Counted from the first letter of the stretch, positions 16,036 through 25,449 are shown. The stretch: 50,710 bases of DNA from Elusimicrobia bacterium CG1_02_37_114 (GCA_001871125.1 MNXB01000120.1:1-50710); one strand, 5' to 3'. Translations and numbers: made by a program. Notes: generated by a model not told the origin, from the sequence alone.

Positions 16036-16437
16036 TTATCTCTTTGTCCACTGGAATTTCTTGCGGGCTTTTGGCTGTCCTGACTTTTTCCGCTCTACCA
16101 TACGCGGGTCACGGCGCAGGTATCCTTCCTGTTTCAATTTAGCCCGCAGGGATGGGTCCAGTTCAAAAAGAGCCCTTGCAATGCCGTGGCGGATAGCTTC
16201 TGCCTGCCCTCTCACTCCACCGCCTGAAACACTAACAAAAATATCATAACTGTTTGCATTCGGAAATAGTTTTAACGGGCTGAGGACCTCATCTCTTTGT
16301 CTCAGGTATCCACCAAAATAATTCTCAACGGTTTTTTTGTTCACCGCAATCTTACCCGTTCCATCCACAAGTTTAACTTTTGCAATGGAAGTCTTCCGTC
16401 TTCCTGTTGTCCAAATTTCTCGTTTTTCTGTTACCAT
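16036..16437 (-). CDS. rpsI: Ribosomal protein uS9
   Basis: Small-subunit protein S9, 133 residues, normal length. It has TGRRKTSIAKVKL at the N-terminus, the family core VSGGGVRGQAEAIRHGIARA, and the basic C-terminus RDPRMVERKKSGQPKARKKF ending in KR, which reaches the decoding centre. It is downstream of rplM with a 17-base gap, the usual rplM-rpsI operon. Confidence 0.97.
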   Translation of the reverse strand: MVTEKREIWTTGRRKTSIAKVKLVDGTGKIAVNKKTVENYFGGYLRQRDEVLSPLKLFPNANSYDIFVSVSGGGVRGQAEAIRHGIARALFELDPSLRAKLKQEGYLRRDPRMVERKKSGQPKARKKFQWTKR

Positions 16438-16454
16438 CTGTGATATCCTCCCGA

Positions 16455-16889
16455 TTAAACATCAATTTTTACTGGATTCTGCGCAATGTGCGAATGGTTC
16501 TCATCAGCATATATCTTAAGTCTTTTCAAAAATTTTGCACGCAATTTGTTTTTGGGTAACATTCTACTAACCGCTAAATGTATTATCCTTTCAGGATGTA
16601 TTGACAAAAGTTTCTTATATGGAGTATATTTATCTCCCCTGGAATAACCCGAATGATGATATTCTATCTTCTGTTCAAGTTTTTTGCCTGTCAGTTTTAC
16701 TTTACTGGCATTTGTTACAACAACAAAGTCACCGCAATCAATTGACGGAGAAAAATACGGTTTATTTTTACCTCGCAGAAGATTAGCAATATTTGTTGCT
16801 GTCCTACCCAGAACTCTACCCGAAATATCTACCTGATACCATTTGCGTTCAATCTCGCTTTCCTTTGGCCAGTAAGTTTTTTGGTTCAT
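16455..16889 (-). CDS. rplM: Ribosomal protein uL13
   Basis: Large-subunit protein L13, 144 residues. Typical features are WYQVDISGRVLGRTATNIAN near residues 17-36, DCGDFVVVTNASKVKLTG, and HPERIIHLAVSRMLPKNKL. It pairs with rpsI downstream and follows pdxJ with only 6 bases between, so the ribosomal genes are probably read from the long upstream operon. Confidence 0.97.
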   Translation of the reverse strand: MNQKTYWPKESEIERKWYQVDISGRVLGRTATNIANLLRGKNKPYFSPSIDCGDFVVVTNASKVKLTGKKLEQKIEYHHSGYSRGDKYTPYKKLLSIHPERIIHLAVSRMLPKNKLRAKFLKRLKIYADENHSHIAQNPVKIDV

Positions 16890-16895
16890 TTGAAT

Positions 16896-17627
16896 TTACT
16901 CCCCCCTAAAATTAGATTTAATACGGTTTTTCATTTCTTTAACTGCCTGATGTAAACCTACAAAAATAGACCTTGCTATTATTGAAAATCCAATATTTAA
17001 AGTCTGCATGTCAGGTATTTTTGCCACCGCTACAACATTATCATAATCAAGTCCGTGACCTGCATTGAGAATTAACCCTAATTCGCAAGTTAATTTTCCT
17101 GCACGATAAAGTTTTTTTAGTTCTGAACTCCTCTCTTTTTCTCCCTTACTATTTGCATATTTACCGGTATGCAGTTCAACACAGTCAGCGCCGACTTCCT
17201 TTGCAGCCCTGACCTGTTTCTCATCAGGGTCAATAAACATACTCACCAGAATTTTTTTTGATTTCAGGACTTTTATGACATTTTTAATCCTGTCTTTTTT
17301 GGACAATATATCAAGCCCGCCTTCAGTCGTAACTTCCTGCCTCTTCTCGGGAACAATACAAACTTCGTCCGGCTTTAGACTCATTGCAATTTTTACTATT
17401 TCCTCTGCAAGCGACATTTCTAAATTAAGCGGTATCCTGAGCTTCTTGCGCAAGACATAGACATCCTTATCCTGTATATGTCGCCTGTCTTCCCTGAGGT
17501 GAACCGTTATGAGATTAGCTCCTGCAAGCTCACACACCCTGGCAGATTCTAAAATGTCAGGCATGCCAGTTTTTCTTGCCTGACGTAAAGTGGCTATGTG
17601 GTCAATATTTACACCTAATTTAATCAT
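16896..17627 (-). CDS. pdxJ: Pyridoxine 5'-phosphate synthase
   Basis: Makes pyridoxine 5'-phosphate from deoxyxylulose 5-phosphate and amino-acetone phosphate in the DXP-dependent B6 pathway. The 243-residue protein starts with LGVNIDHIATLRQAR, contains ITVHLREDRRHIQDKDV, the catalytic region VCIVPEKRQEVTTEGGLD and the terminal GHGLDYDN. Length is normal. It lies in the order cdaA-(ybbR remnant)-pdxJ-rplM. The Shine-Dalgarno before its ATG is weak. Confidence 0.96.
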   Translation of the reverse strand: MIKLGVNIDHIATLRQARKTGMPDILESARVCELAGANLITVHLREDRRHIQDKDVYVLRKKLRIPLNLEMSLAEEIVKIAMSLKPDEVCIVPEKRQEVTTEGGLDILSKKDRIKNVIKVLKSKKILVSMFIDPDEKQVRAAKEVGADCVELHTGKYANSKGEKERSSELKKLYRAGKLTCELGLILNAGHGLDYDNVVAVAKIPDMQTLNIGFSIIARSIFVGLHQAVKEMKNRIKSNFRGE

Positions 17628-17654
17628 ATCTGGAGACCCTTCACGGAGTTCAGG

Positions 17655-17729
17655 TCATTTCTGCAAGAATAACCATAAAAGAAATGCCAGAATTAACGCT
17701 AATAATTTCAACTCCCAATTTTTAACCAT
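17655..17729 (-). pseudogene. Membrane-anchor-only remnant of ybbR (cdaR)
   Basis: A 24-codon ORF encodes Lys-Asn-Trp-Glu then a hydrophobic helix (LKLLALILAFLLWLFL). That is how YbbR/CdaR proteins begin, and ybbR normally follows cdaA. Its ATG overlaps the cdaA stop in ATGGTTAA. A TGA comes right after the helix and no YbbR repeat domain exists before pdxJ. Either a deletion left only the anchor, or a micro-protein is still made as a CdaA partner. Confidence 0.65.
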
Positions 17730-18531
17730 TTGTTATTGTTTTACGTAATAACCCTTTTTCTGCCTTACTTCTGTAAAGTTCTACCAGTCTTTTCTTCAAA
17801 TCTTCTAAACCTATATTTTGTTCCAATCTCCCTTCACGGGCTATTGAAATTTCTCCTGTCTCCTCTGAAACTATTATTGCAATGGCATCGGATATTTCTG
17901 TTATCCCTATACTTGCCCTGTGTCTCATACCGAGCACTTTTGAAATCCCCGGGTTATTACTCAAAGGTAAAATACAACCGGCAGCTACCAAACGTGAGCC
18001 CTGAATTATCACAGCACCATCATGCAGCACTGTCCTTGGATGAAATATATTTAACAACAATTCCTTGCTCGTCTCGCCGTTTATAACTGTACCGGTTTGC
18101 ACAAAATTCCTTAAACCCACTTCTTGTTCAAGCACAATCAATGCACCTATCCTTTTTTCCGACAACTCCCTCAAAGCAGGAATTATGTCATTTATGAAAC
18201 TGAGTTCAACTGTGATAAATATCCTTCCAAGCGGATGAGCGCCGAGTTGTGCCAGTGCTGCACGAAGTTCAGGCTGGAATACCACCGCTATAATGACAAC
18301 CGCAACAGGCCAGAAACTTTCTAAAAGCCAGCCCAATGTTTTTAATCGCACCACCTGCCGGATAAAAATAGTAAGTATAACTAATATAATAATGCCAAAT
18401 AAAGCATGAACTGCCCTTGTCCCTTTAATCAACAACATAATACTATAAAAAATGTAAGTTACAATTAATATATCAACAATATGAATCAAATAATTATTCC
18501 ATATAGAGTGGACAATTCCAAAAATATCCAT
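17722..18531 (-). CDS. cdaA: Diadenylate cyclase (c-di-AMP synthase)
   Basis: Makes cyclic di-AMP from two ATP. The 269-residue protein has three hydrophobic N-terminal segments (to about residue 95) and then the DAC domain with its two signatures: DGAVIIQGSRLVAAGCILPL and GMRHRASIGITEISDA. Length is that of CdaA/YbbP. It overlaps folP by one base and the ybbR anchor remnant by 8 bases. It implies that c-di-AMP signalling, usually tied to cell-wall and potassium control, exists in this organism. Confidence 0.95.
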   Translation of the reverse strand: MDIFGIVHSIWNNYLIHIVDILIVTYIFYSIMLLIKGTRAVHALFGIIILVILTIFIRQVVRLKTLGWLLESFWPVAVVIIAVVFQPELRAALAQLGAHPLGRIFITVELSFINDIIPALRELSEKRIGALIVLEQEVGLRNFVQTGTVINGETSKELLLNIFHPRTVLHDGAVIIQGSRLVAAGCILPLSNNPGISKVLGMRHRASIGITEISDAIAIIVSEETGEISIAREGRLEQNIGLEDLKKRLVELYRSKAEKGLLRKTITNG

Positions 18532-19355
18532 TAATTCCTCAAATCCTCAAGAATTTTAAGAACATGCTTGATTTCCTTCACATCATGGACTCTCAAAAAA
18601 TTTGCGCCGTTAATAACCGCCCACATACAGGTTGTAATAGTCCCCACAAGCCTGTCCTGTGGCGGAAGGGGAGCCTGTTCTGTTCCAAGAATTTTTCCGA
18701 TAAATGATTTTCTTGAGGTTCCCACCATTAAGGGAAAACCTAATTTGGTGAATTCATGCAGGTTTTTAAGTATCTCCACATTGTGTTGAGTGGTTTTTCC
18801 AAAACCTATCCCGGGGTCCAGCATTATATATTCCTTTTTAATACCATTATTAATCGCAAATTTTATTTGCCTCTCAAAAAATTCTTTTATTTCATCCACA
18901 ACATTTTTGTAATAAGGTTTATCCTGCATACTCCTCGGTGTACCCTGCATATGCATAATCACAACAGACGCTTTTCTTTCGCTGATAAGTTTGACCATAT
19001 CCCTGTCGTACCTTAAACCGGATATATCATTAACCATTCCCGCACCTGCCTCTAATGCCTGCCGTGCAATTTCTGATTTATAAGTATCAACAGAAACAGG
19101 TATGTCAAAATGTTTCTTTATCTCGTTTATCACGGGAAGAACCCGCTGTCTCTCTTCTTCCAAAGACACCGGCTTTGCGCCTGGTCTTGTGGATTCGCCT
19201 CCAACATCTATAATGTCCGCACCACAAGAAATCATATCTTCAACATGCCTGATTGTGCTATTTATCGTCCTGTATCTTCCACCGTCATAAAATGAATCAG
19301 GAGTAACATTCAATATACCCATTATACTTGCTTTACCGTTAAGATTTTTTAACAT
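18531..19355 (-). CDS. folP: Dihydropteroate synthase
   Basis: Joins p-aminobenzoate to hydroxymethyl-dihydropterin diphosphate in folate synthesis. The 274-residue TIM-barrel protein carries GILNVTPDSFYDGG near residues 13-26, DVGGESTRPGAKPV near 51-64, ISGLRYDRD, MLDPGIGFGKTTQHN and FPLMVGTSRKSFIG. Length is normal. It sits 2 bases after folE, forming a folate pair. Confidence 0.97.
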   Translation of the reverse strand: MLKNLNGKASIMGILNVTPDSFYDGGRYRTINSTIRHVEDMISCGADIIDVGGESTRPGAKPVSLEEERQRVLPVINEIKKHFDIPVSVDTYKSEIARQALEAGAGMVNDISGLRYDRDMVKLISERKASVVIMHMQGTPRSMQDKPYYKNVVDEIKEFFERQIKFAINNGIKKEYIMLDPGIGFGKTTQHNVEILKNLHEFTKLGFPLMVGTSRKSFIGKILGTEQAPLPPQDRLVGTITTCMWAVINGANFLRVHDVKEIKHVLKILEDLRN

Positions 19356-19357
19356 AA

Positions 19358-19942
19358 TCAGTCTGTTGGCTTTTTATTTATCAATGCCAGTGCTTCAGCC
19401 CGGGTCCGGGCATCCTTCAGGAAAAGTCCTCTAACCGCTGAGGTAATGACTTTGGTGCCGGTCTTCTTTACGCCGCGCATATTCATACACAGATGTTCTG
19501 CTTCAACTATAACCAACCCACCCATCGGTTTTACGATTTTCATTATTGCATCAACAATATGTTTCGTTATTCTTTCCTGTAACTGCAGGCGTTTTGTATA
19601 AGCATCTACTATCCTTGCAAGTTTTGAAATACCGAGTAATCTTTTCTTATTGGGCATATAGGCAATATGTACCTTGCCGTAGAAAGGCAGCAGGTGATGC
19701 TCACAGAGAGAATAAAACGGTATATCGCGGACAATGACCATCTCGTTATATTTTTCTTCCTCATAATAAACTGTCAGTATATCCTCCGGTTCTATAAACT
19801 GTCCTGAAAGCGCCTCTGCATAGAAATCACTCACGCGTCTCGGCGTATCCTTTAATCCTTCACGTTCAGGATTCTCGCCCACTGCAACCAGGATTTCACG
19901 GACTGCTTTTTGAATTCTTTTCTTATCAATTTGCGGTTTCAT
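19358..19942 (-). CDS. folE: GTP cyclohydrolase I
   Basis: First step of folate (and other pterin) synthesis from GTP. Zinc ligands are in SLCEHHLLPFYGKVHIAYMP and EHLCMNMRG; the GLKDTPRRVSDFYAEALSG and RLQLQERIT motifs are also present. The ATG at 19942 was chosen, giving 194 residues; a GTG at 19972 is possible but would lie deeper inside ftsH. Either way it overlaps the ftsH 3' end, suggesting translational coupling. Confidence 0.96.
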   Translation of the reverse strand: MKPQIDKKRIQKAVREILVAVGENPEREGLKDTPRRVSDFYAEALSGQFIEPEDILTVYYEEEKYNEMVIVRDIPFYSLCEHHLLPFYGKVHIAYMPNKKRLLGISKLARIVDAYTKRLQLQERITKHIVDAIMKIVKPMGGLVIVEAEHLCMNMRGVKKTGTKVITSAVRGLFLKDARTRAEALALINKKPTD

Positions 19943-21731
19943 CTTTTTTAATATATTTTTCAACTTCTTCACCTGTAAGTATCTCGCGTTCTATTAGTTT
20001 TTTCGCTAATGAATGAAGACTGGAAATATTCTCTTTAATGATTTTTTCTGCACGAGAAAAACATTCTTCAATAATTCTTTTTACTTCTTCATCTATCTCC
20101 CTCGCGGTTGATTCGGAATACATCTTTTCCCGGGTCATGATGTCCTTTCCCAGAAACACCTCTTCTTCCCGCTTGCGCAGCGTCAGCGGACCTATTTTCT
20201 CACTCATCCCGTATTCACACACCATCCTCTGCGCGAAATCAGTCGCTAACAATAAGTCATTCTGTGCACCGGTAGTTACATCATTAAAAATTAATTTTTC
20301 TGCTGCACGTCCTCCAAGAAGCGCTGTTACTTTATCAACAATCTCTGCCTGTGTCCTCAGATATTTATCTTCTGTCGGGAGTTGAATTGTATAACCGAGT
20401 GCCATACCGCGCGGTATAATTGAAATTTTATGGATGGGTTCGCTGTTGGGTATAAGTTTTGCTACAAGTGCATGACCTGATTCATGATAGGCGATGATTT
20501 TCTTTTCTTTTTCTGATATAACACAGGATCTTCTTTCGGGTCCTGCGATTATCCGTTCAATCGCTTCCTCTAGTTCTATCATCTCAACTGCTTCCTTGTT
20601 ACGTCTTGCTGCAAGTAGTGCAGATTCATTTATCAAATTTGCCAAATCAGCTCCGACCATACCTGGCGTGCGTTTTGCTATAACCGAAAAATCAACTTTT
20701 TGATTAAGTTTAATATGCCTTGCATGCACCTTAAGAATTTCTTCCCTGCTTTTTAAATCAGGAACAGGTACAACAATATGCCTGTCAAATCTGCCCGGTC
20801 TTAAAAGTGCCCTGTCCAGAACATCGGGCCTGTTTGTTGCCGCTAAAAGTATAACTCCTTCCTTCGTATCAAAACCATCCATCTCAACCAGAAGCTGGTT
20901 AAGCGTTTGTTCTCTTTCATCATGCCCGCCACCCATCCCGGCAAACCTGTGTCTTCCGACAGCATCTATTTCGTCAACAAAAAGCAAACAGGGTGCGCTT
21001 TTTCTTCCCTGTTCAAAGAGGTCTCTAACACGAGAAGCGCCTACGCCAACAAACATCTCTACAAATTCCGAACCGGAGGAAGAAAAAAACGGTACCGCTG
21101 CTTCACCTGCAATGGCCTTTGCCAGAAGTGTTTTCCCTGTCCCGGACTGCCCTACCAGCAGAACACCCTTGGGAATTTTACCACCTAATTTCTGAAACTT
21201 CGCCGGATTTTTCAAAAATTCTATAATTTCCTGCAATTCCTCTTTTGCTTCATCACATCCTGCTACATCCGCAAAAGTCGTTTTGGACTGCTTGGTTGAT
21301 TGTAACTTTGCCCTGCTACGACCAAAAGCAAATACCTGTTTACCGCCACCCTGCATTTGTTTAATCATAAAGAACCACAGGACAATAAAAATTATCAAGG
21401 GAGCAAGATTTGCTAAAAGGGCACTCAACCAACCTTTTTCAGGTTCACCCTGGTAAGACACGCCTGCATTATCCATGTCTTCAACTAATTTAAGGTCAGG
21501 CACGGTTACTGTCTTAAAATTTTCTTCTGATTGAGTTTCGGGATTTATAAATTTACCGCGTATCAGGTCTGACCTTATTTTGACGCTTCTGATAGTCCCC
21601 TGTTTGAGGTAATTCTTAAACTCCGAATACGACAGTTCTTTCTCAAACTGATACTTGTAGGTTAACTGAACAAAAATAAATAAAGCACCAATAACTATTA
21701 TCCATAAAATAAGACTGCGTTTGTCTTTCAT
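19926..21731 (-). CDS. ftsH: ATP-dependent zinc metalloprotease FtsH
   Basis: Membrane-bound quality-control protease. The 601-residue protein has two membrane segments (about 9-25 and 106-123) around a periplasmic domain. An AAA module follows, with [13 protein letters not shown] (Walker A), [12 protein letters not shown] (Walker B) and the [12 protein letters not shown] second region of homology. The protease domain has HESGHALV (zinc HExxH) and [11 protein letters not shown] with the third ligand Asp. tilS ends in TAATG at its start, and folE overlaps its end. Confidence 0.97.
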   Translation of the reverse strand: MKDKRSLILWIIVIGALFIFVQLTYKYQFEKELSYSEFKNYLKQGTIRSVKIRSDLIRGKFINPETQSEENFKTVTVPDLKLVEDMDNAGVSYQGEPEKGWLSALLANLAPLIIFIVLWFFMIKQMQGGGKQVFAFGRSRAKLQSTKQSKTTFADVAGCDEAKEELQEIIEFLKNPAKFQKLGGKIPKGVLLVGQSGTGKTLLAKAIAGEAAVPFFSSSGSEFVEMFVGVGASRVRDLFEQGRKSAPCLLFVDEIDAVGRHRFAGMGGGHDEREQTLNQLLVEMDGFDTKEGVILLAATNRPDVLDRALLRPGRFDRHIVVPVPDLKSREEILKVHARHIKLNQKVDFSVIAKRTPGMVGADLANLINESALLAARRNKEAVEMIELEEAIERIIAGPERRSCVISEKEKKIIAYHESGHALVAKLIPNSEPIHKISIIPRGMALGYTIQLPTEDKYLRTQAEIVDKVTALLGGRAAEKLIFNDVTTGAQNDLLLATDFAQRMVCEYGMSEKIGPLTLRKREEEVFLGKDIMTREKMYSESTAREIDEEVKRIIEECFSRAEKIIKENISSLHSLAKKLIEREILTGEEVEKYIKKDETAN

Positions 21732-22582
21732 TACATCTCCCCGTCTGCAATTTTTTTAATAAGATAAGAATAATCCTCACGTTCAGTGAAATCCATTAAA
21801 TTTGAACGGAGAATCTTATATTGCGAATGTTTATTATACTTCAAATTTTTTGATAAATCAAGCGCAAGGCTCTTCTGCCAGGAGGACCACCGAGCCAGAT
21901 TATCTAAATGCTCACAAATTTGGGGATTGAGTTTCTTTAACAATGGCATAATTTTTCTGCGAATATAGTTTCTGGTGAACTTCTCTGATGTATTTGTAAC
22001 ATCTATAGAATATTTTAGATTCTGGCCTTTAATATAACCCATTATTTCTTCGCGAAGGATTTTCATTAATGGCCTGATGAGTTTGACTCTGCCATTAGCA
22101 TCTAACGGTCTTATTAAGGGCATACCGGTAATGCCTTCCTCGCTTCTACTCCGTACCAGGTTAAGTATAACAGTTTCAGCCTGGTCATTAAGGTTATGCC
22201 CGGTAGCGAGTTTGTTACATTTGTATAACCCTGCAATTTTCAGCAGCGCCTTATACCTCAGTTTCCTTGCGGTCGCTTCTATTCCCTGTTTTGTCCTTTT
22301 GGGTATTTTGATTTTTTCTATCTTAACCGGTATATTGAATCTATCACCATACTTTATAATGAGATTTTTTTCTCTTCGGACATCCCTCGGTCTTAACCCA
22401 TGGTCAATATATGCAATGTATAATTTAATGTCTTTCAATAAAACTCTCTTCAGACGCTCAAACAAATGCAAAAGACATACTGAATCAGGACCGCCTGAAA
22501 CCGCCAGCAGAACTCTATCAGCAGATTCAACGAGTTTGTAGTGTTCAACAGTCTTCTTAAATTTTTCCCACACTATTTTCAT
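21731..22582 (-). CDS. tilS: tRNA(Ile)-lysidine synthase, short form
   Basis: Puts lysine on C34 of tRNA-Ile(CAU), letting it read AUA. LLAVSGGPDSVCLL holds the ATP PP-loop (Ser-Gly-Gly at about 29-31). YIDHGLRPRDVRREK, ATGHNLNDQAETVILNLVR and the RNYIRRKIMPLL region are typical. With 283 residues it is the short form and lacks the C-terminal tRNA-binding domains. The ATG at 22582 was preferred to a GTG four codons earlier. The 5' end overlaps the ferritin-like ORF; ftsH starts at its stop. Confidence 0.93.
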   Translation of the reverse strand: MKIVWEKFKKTVEHYKLVESADRVLLAVSGGPDSVCLLHLFERLKRVLLKDIKLYIAYIDHGLRPRDVRREKNLIIKYGDRFNIPVKIEKIKIPKRTKQGIEATARKLRYKALLKIAGLYKCNKLATGHNLNDQAETVILNLVRSRSEEGITGMPLIRPLDANGRVKLIRPLMKILREEIMGYIKGQNLKYSIDVTNTSEKFTRNYIRRKIMPLLKKLNPQICEHLDNLARWSSWQKSLALDLSKNLKYNKHSQYKILRSNLMDFTEREDYSYLIKKIADGEM

Positions 22583-22877
22583 AATTAGGGACACATCCCA
22601 TTTTAATCATTTTCATGGGGTCATGATTAAGTAAGATTTTCTCTAAGGACTTATTGGTGTCAAGTATTGTAAATTCCCACTTTGGTTTACCGCCAAGTAT
22701 ACGAATTTGTATCGCAAGATTGTCGGCATGCCTCAATTCCATCCTCTCAAATTTTTTGAACTGCTCGGATAATTCCTTCTCCTTTATAATATCCGCTTCC
22801 CTGTGATACAAGAAAATATCCGTGTATTCCTGCTGTAGCATTTCGTCAAGTAATTTAATCAACTCATTCCTTTCCAT
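22557..22877 (-). CDS. Ferritin-like protein, apparently truncated
   Basis: A 106-residue protein. The first 60 residues look like the first two helices of a bacterioferritin/rubrerythrin-type four-helix bundle: LLDEMLQQEYTDIFLYHREA and FKKFERMELRHADNLA supply Glu and ExxH iron ligands. A full ferritin-like domain needs about 140-150 residues and a second ExxH pair; this ORF ends before that, inside the start of tilS. It may be a natural half-domain that dimerises or a gene cut short. GGAAAG precedes the ATG. Confidence 0.6.
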   Translation of the reverse strand: MERNELIKLLDEMLQQEYTDIFLYHREADIIKEKELSEQFKKFERMELRHADNLAIQIRILGGKPKWEFTILDTNKSLEKILLNHDPMKMIKMGCVPNYENSVGKI

Positions 22878-22908
22878 ACTACTTTCCTCCGTACCCGTTT
22901 TCCTTTTT

Positions 22909-23220
22909 TTACCATTCTAAAACAATCAATCCAAGACACATGCCAAGACCGTCATAAAGTAAATCATTCTTGTCCGGTTCCGGGTCATAAACATATTCTT
23001 TCCCCAAACTAAGAATACTCATAATGCCTAAAGCAATTAGTCGTGAATCCAACTTTGATGCTCCTCTATTTTCACATATCTTTGTAACACCGTATGTACC
23101 AGCAAAACCAACTAAAAAGTGCAATTCATAATTTTTAGACTCTGCATATAAAATATTTGGCTTTAAAATGCTCAATAACAACAATAAAACAATTATTTTT
23201 ATACTGTCATTTTTAAACAT
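22909..23220 (-). CDS. Hypothetical exported/membrane protein (YfiM/DUF2279-like)
   Basis: A predicted exported protein of 103 residues when started at the ATG at 23220, which puts a signal-like stretch (SIKIIVLLLLLSILKPNILYA) at the N-terminus. A longer TTG-started reading to 23295 is open but would bury the signal. The mature part has two moderately hydrophobic segments and ends with KEYVYDPEPDKNDLLYDGLG, which resembles the end of small YfiM/DUF2279 lipoproteins. The assignment is tentative and the function unknown. Confidence 0.5.
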   Translation of the reverse strand: MFKNDSIKIIVLLLLLSILKPNILYAESKNYELHFLVGFAGTYGVTKICENRGASKLDSRLIALGIMSILSLGKEYVYDPEPDKNDLLYDGLGMCLGLIVLEW

Positions 23221-23457
23221 ATGTAATATCATTGTAGTCGCCGATTTATCCCGAAAATATTCCTGTAAAAATGTTGTCCAGGTAACAGTTATCAATTAGC
23301 GATTACTTTCCTCAGTATGCGGTTTAATCCATAAATTACTTTTAATTTTATTTCAATTTATCTAAGATTAAGGTAATTCCCATCAAGGATTAACTATCTC
23401 CGTCCCCGTTATTTTACATTATACTTGATTACACAAACTTTTTCAATATAATTTAAA

Positions 23458-23490
23458 CAAGTCAATCCCGATTTTATCGGGATTGACTTG
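23458..23490. repeat. Perfect 15-bp hairpin with CCCGAT/ATCGGG core
   Basis: CAAGTCAATCCCGAT (23458-23472), TTT, ATCGGGATTGACTTG (23476-23490). The core matches the CCCGAT/ATCGGG palindromes of the dispersed repeats. It lies in the divergent gap 23221-23523, just ahead of the lipoprotein gene. No other feature was recognised in that gap. Confidence 0.75.
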
Positions 23491-23523
23491 AAATTATGTT
23501 AAAAAATTTGTATTAATATATAA

Positions 23524-24588
23524 ATGAAAAAATTAAAAAGATTATTACCTTTCCTTGTATTATTATGTGGATGTAGTCTTTCATATACATCTGAAATAAC
23601 TGAACCTGCAGAACTCCCGGAAGAAGTAAAAAATGTAGTTCCTGTTTTACCACCGCCGGTATATGTATGCCAGATTTCCAATATAAACGACTACCAGATT
23701 TTTGCTAACGCCGGGTGGGACGGCAACTGGTACATCGGGTATAATGTATGCTGGATAGAACAACTATCACTGTCAAACATACCTGACATAAAATATCGCA
23801 AAGCATTCATAGGAGCAAAAATCGGCAGGGCAAAAACAAGAACGGCGCCGGGCAAGCCCAGCTGGGAAAAAGAACCCATCCCCGGAGAAATATATATAGG
23901 TATATCATCAACTCCCGCCTGGAAATCATCACAGAGATATTTTCTTGCCTCCGCGGAGGACATGCCATTAGAGGCTGATTTTGAAAATGCTCTTGAAGGC
24001 ACCGGTGAATCCAGATGGTTCTGGCGTGAAGTCCCGCTTGAACAGGTAAATTTTAACGGACCTAACTACATTGCACTGTGGTCACCGACAGATTATTTTA
24101 TTTCACGCGATACCGCACCTATACTGTGCGGTGGCTGGGGTGCACGAAACGCTGAAAAGAATACCTGGTTAAATGATGAAATTTCCGGTGTTGCTCCTAT
24201 GTTTCCCGAATCTTCCTTAAAAACTCCGATATCTGTATTTGAACCCGCAATAGCAATGAAACTCATCCCTGCAGGTACAGAACGGCAAATACCGGTCAAT
24301 ATAACTGCGATTAATGAAAGCAACAAAAATCCTCAGGATAAAATAATCTTCTCTACAATATCCGCACCGGAGATAGAACGCTCCTGGCTTGAAGTCAGTG
24401 AAGTTAATGAAGAAACCGGGCAATCTGACTGGAAAAAAACAAGCAAATATTTATACAATCCCCCTTATATATTTACCATGAAAGCCAATGGTCTGCCCAC
24501 AGGCAAAGTTCTCATACGAATAGCCTGCGAAGATATATGGTCAAACAAAGGATACAGCCAGCCGATTGAATTTGAAGTCAAAAGGTAA
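23524..24588 (+). CDS. Hypothetical lipoprotein
   Basis: A 354-residue protein with a classical lipoprotein signal: basic MKKLKR, hydrophobic LLPFLVLLCG, then Cys 17 as the lipidated residue. The mature part has a proline-rich linker (EPAELPEEVKNVVPVLPPPV) and then a beta-rich domain with many Trp and Tyr (GWDGNWYIGYNVCW, RWFWREVPLE), and a C-terminal Ig/fibronectin-like stretch. No enzyme motif or known family was recognised. It is followed by ispD after 11 bases. No Shine-Dalgarno is visible, only AT-rich leader after a perfect hairpin. Confidence 0.75.
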   Translation: MKKLKRLLPFLVLLCGCSLSYTSEITEPAELPEEVKNVVPVLPPPVYVCQISNINDYQIFANAGWDGNWYIGYNVCWIEQLSLSNIPDIKYRKAFIGAKIGRAKTRTAPGKPSWEKEPIPGEIYIGISSTPAWKSSQRYFLASAEDMPLEADFENALEGTGESRWFWREVPLEQVNFNGPNYIALWSPTDYFISRDTAPILCGGWGARNAEKNTWLNDEISGVAPMFPESSLKTPISVFEPAIAMKLIPAGTERQIPVNITAINESNKNPQDKIIFSTISAPEIERSWLEVSEVNEETGQSDWKKTSKYLYNPPYIFTMKANGLPTGKVLIRIACEDIWSNKGYSQPIEFEVKR

Positions 24589-24599
24589 CTTGTCATTTT

Positions 24600-25265
24600 A
24601 TGTATCTAACAACAATAATCGTATCTGCGGGTAAGGGAAAAAGATTCAGGGGCAAAAAACAATTCTATAAACTTTCAAACAAGATAATCGTAATAAAAAC
24701 AGCTGAAAAATTCACCCCATTTTCAGATGAAATGATAATATTACTCCCAAAAGAAGACATAAGCAAATGGTCAAAAAAAATCAGGTCAATTATGAAACAT
24801 AAAAACCTGAAAATTCTGCCGGGTGGTAAACACAGGTATGACTCTGTCAGAATCGGGCTTGAGAATATATCTAACAGATGCGAAATAGTGTGTATCCATG
24901 ATGCTGTCCGACCATTTATAAAACGAAAAGACATAATAAAGTGTATTTCCACGGCAAAAAAATACGGTTCTGCAATATGCGCCGCTCCTGCAACAGATAC
25001 AATAAAGATTTCTGACAATTCAGGATTTATTGAAAGGACTATTGATAGAAGAAAAGTTTACTTAGTCCAGACACCGCAGATTTTCAGAAGAGACATAATT
25101 GTAAAAGCATATAAACAGGTACTTAAAAAACAGCACTCGTCAAACATCACTGATGACGCACAGATTGTTGAGATGGCGGGACAAAAGGTAAAAATTGTGC
25201 CAACCAACCATAGCAACATAAAAATTACCACTAAAAAAGATTTGACTCTATGCAAATCTTTGTAA
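24600..25265 (+). CDS. ispD: 2-C-methyl-D-erythritol 4-phosphate cytidylyltransferase
   Basis: Third step of the non-mevalonate isoprenoid pathway, transferring CMP to methylerythritol 4-phosphate. The 221-residue protein has IIVSAGKGKRFRGKKQFYKL (nucleotide-binding G-x-G-x-R and Lys), GGKHRYDSVRIGL, CIHDAVRPF near 100-108 and ITDDAQIVEMAG. The usual A-A-G start of the signature is SAG here. Length is normal. IspH of the same pathway is encoded at 30333-31181. Confidence 0.94.
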   Translation: MYLTTIIVSAGKGKRFRGKKQFYKLSNKIIVIKTAEKFTPFSDEMIILLPKEDISKWSKKIRSIMKHKNLKILPGGKHRYDSVRIGLENISNRCEIVCIHDAVRPFIKRKDIIKCISTAKKYGSAICAAPATDTIKISDNSGFIERTIDRRKVYLVQTPQIFRRDIIVKAYKQVLKKQHSSNITDDAQIVEMAGQKVKIVPTNHSNIKITTKKDLTLCKSL

Positions 25266-25449
25266 ATGTGACATCCAATGTTCTAATTCGTCATCCTGAA
25301 CTCTCAGACTGTATCGCAACCGGACTCCCCAACTTGTTGGGGCTAAAAAATAGGCCCCCGTTTTGTCAAGCAAGACAAGAATAGTTTAAGGAAGGGATCG
25401 GGAAATCGGTCTCAAGAGGGTTCGGGACAGTAAAAAGGTTGACAACAAC
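25266..25449. other. Non-coding gap with palindrome and third copy of the accessory repeat
   Basis: No gene was seen. A palindrome CCCCAAC-TT-GTTGGGG is at 25327-25342 with no T-run. At 25384-25430 lies a diverged copy of the repeat that ends the next two accessory genes (shared TCGGTCTCAAGAGGGTT versus TCGGTTTCAAGAGGGATT). The gap marks the left edge of the accessory island after ispD. Confidence 0.6.

Noticed and set aside
25327-25342. CCCCAAC/GTTGGGG hairpin as the ispD terminator
   Set aside because: There is no T-run on the plus strand after the stem; it fits the dispersed palindrome family better.
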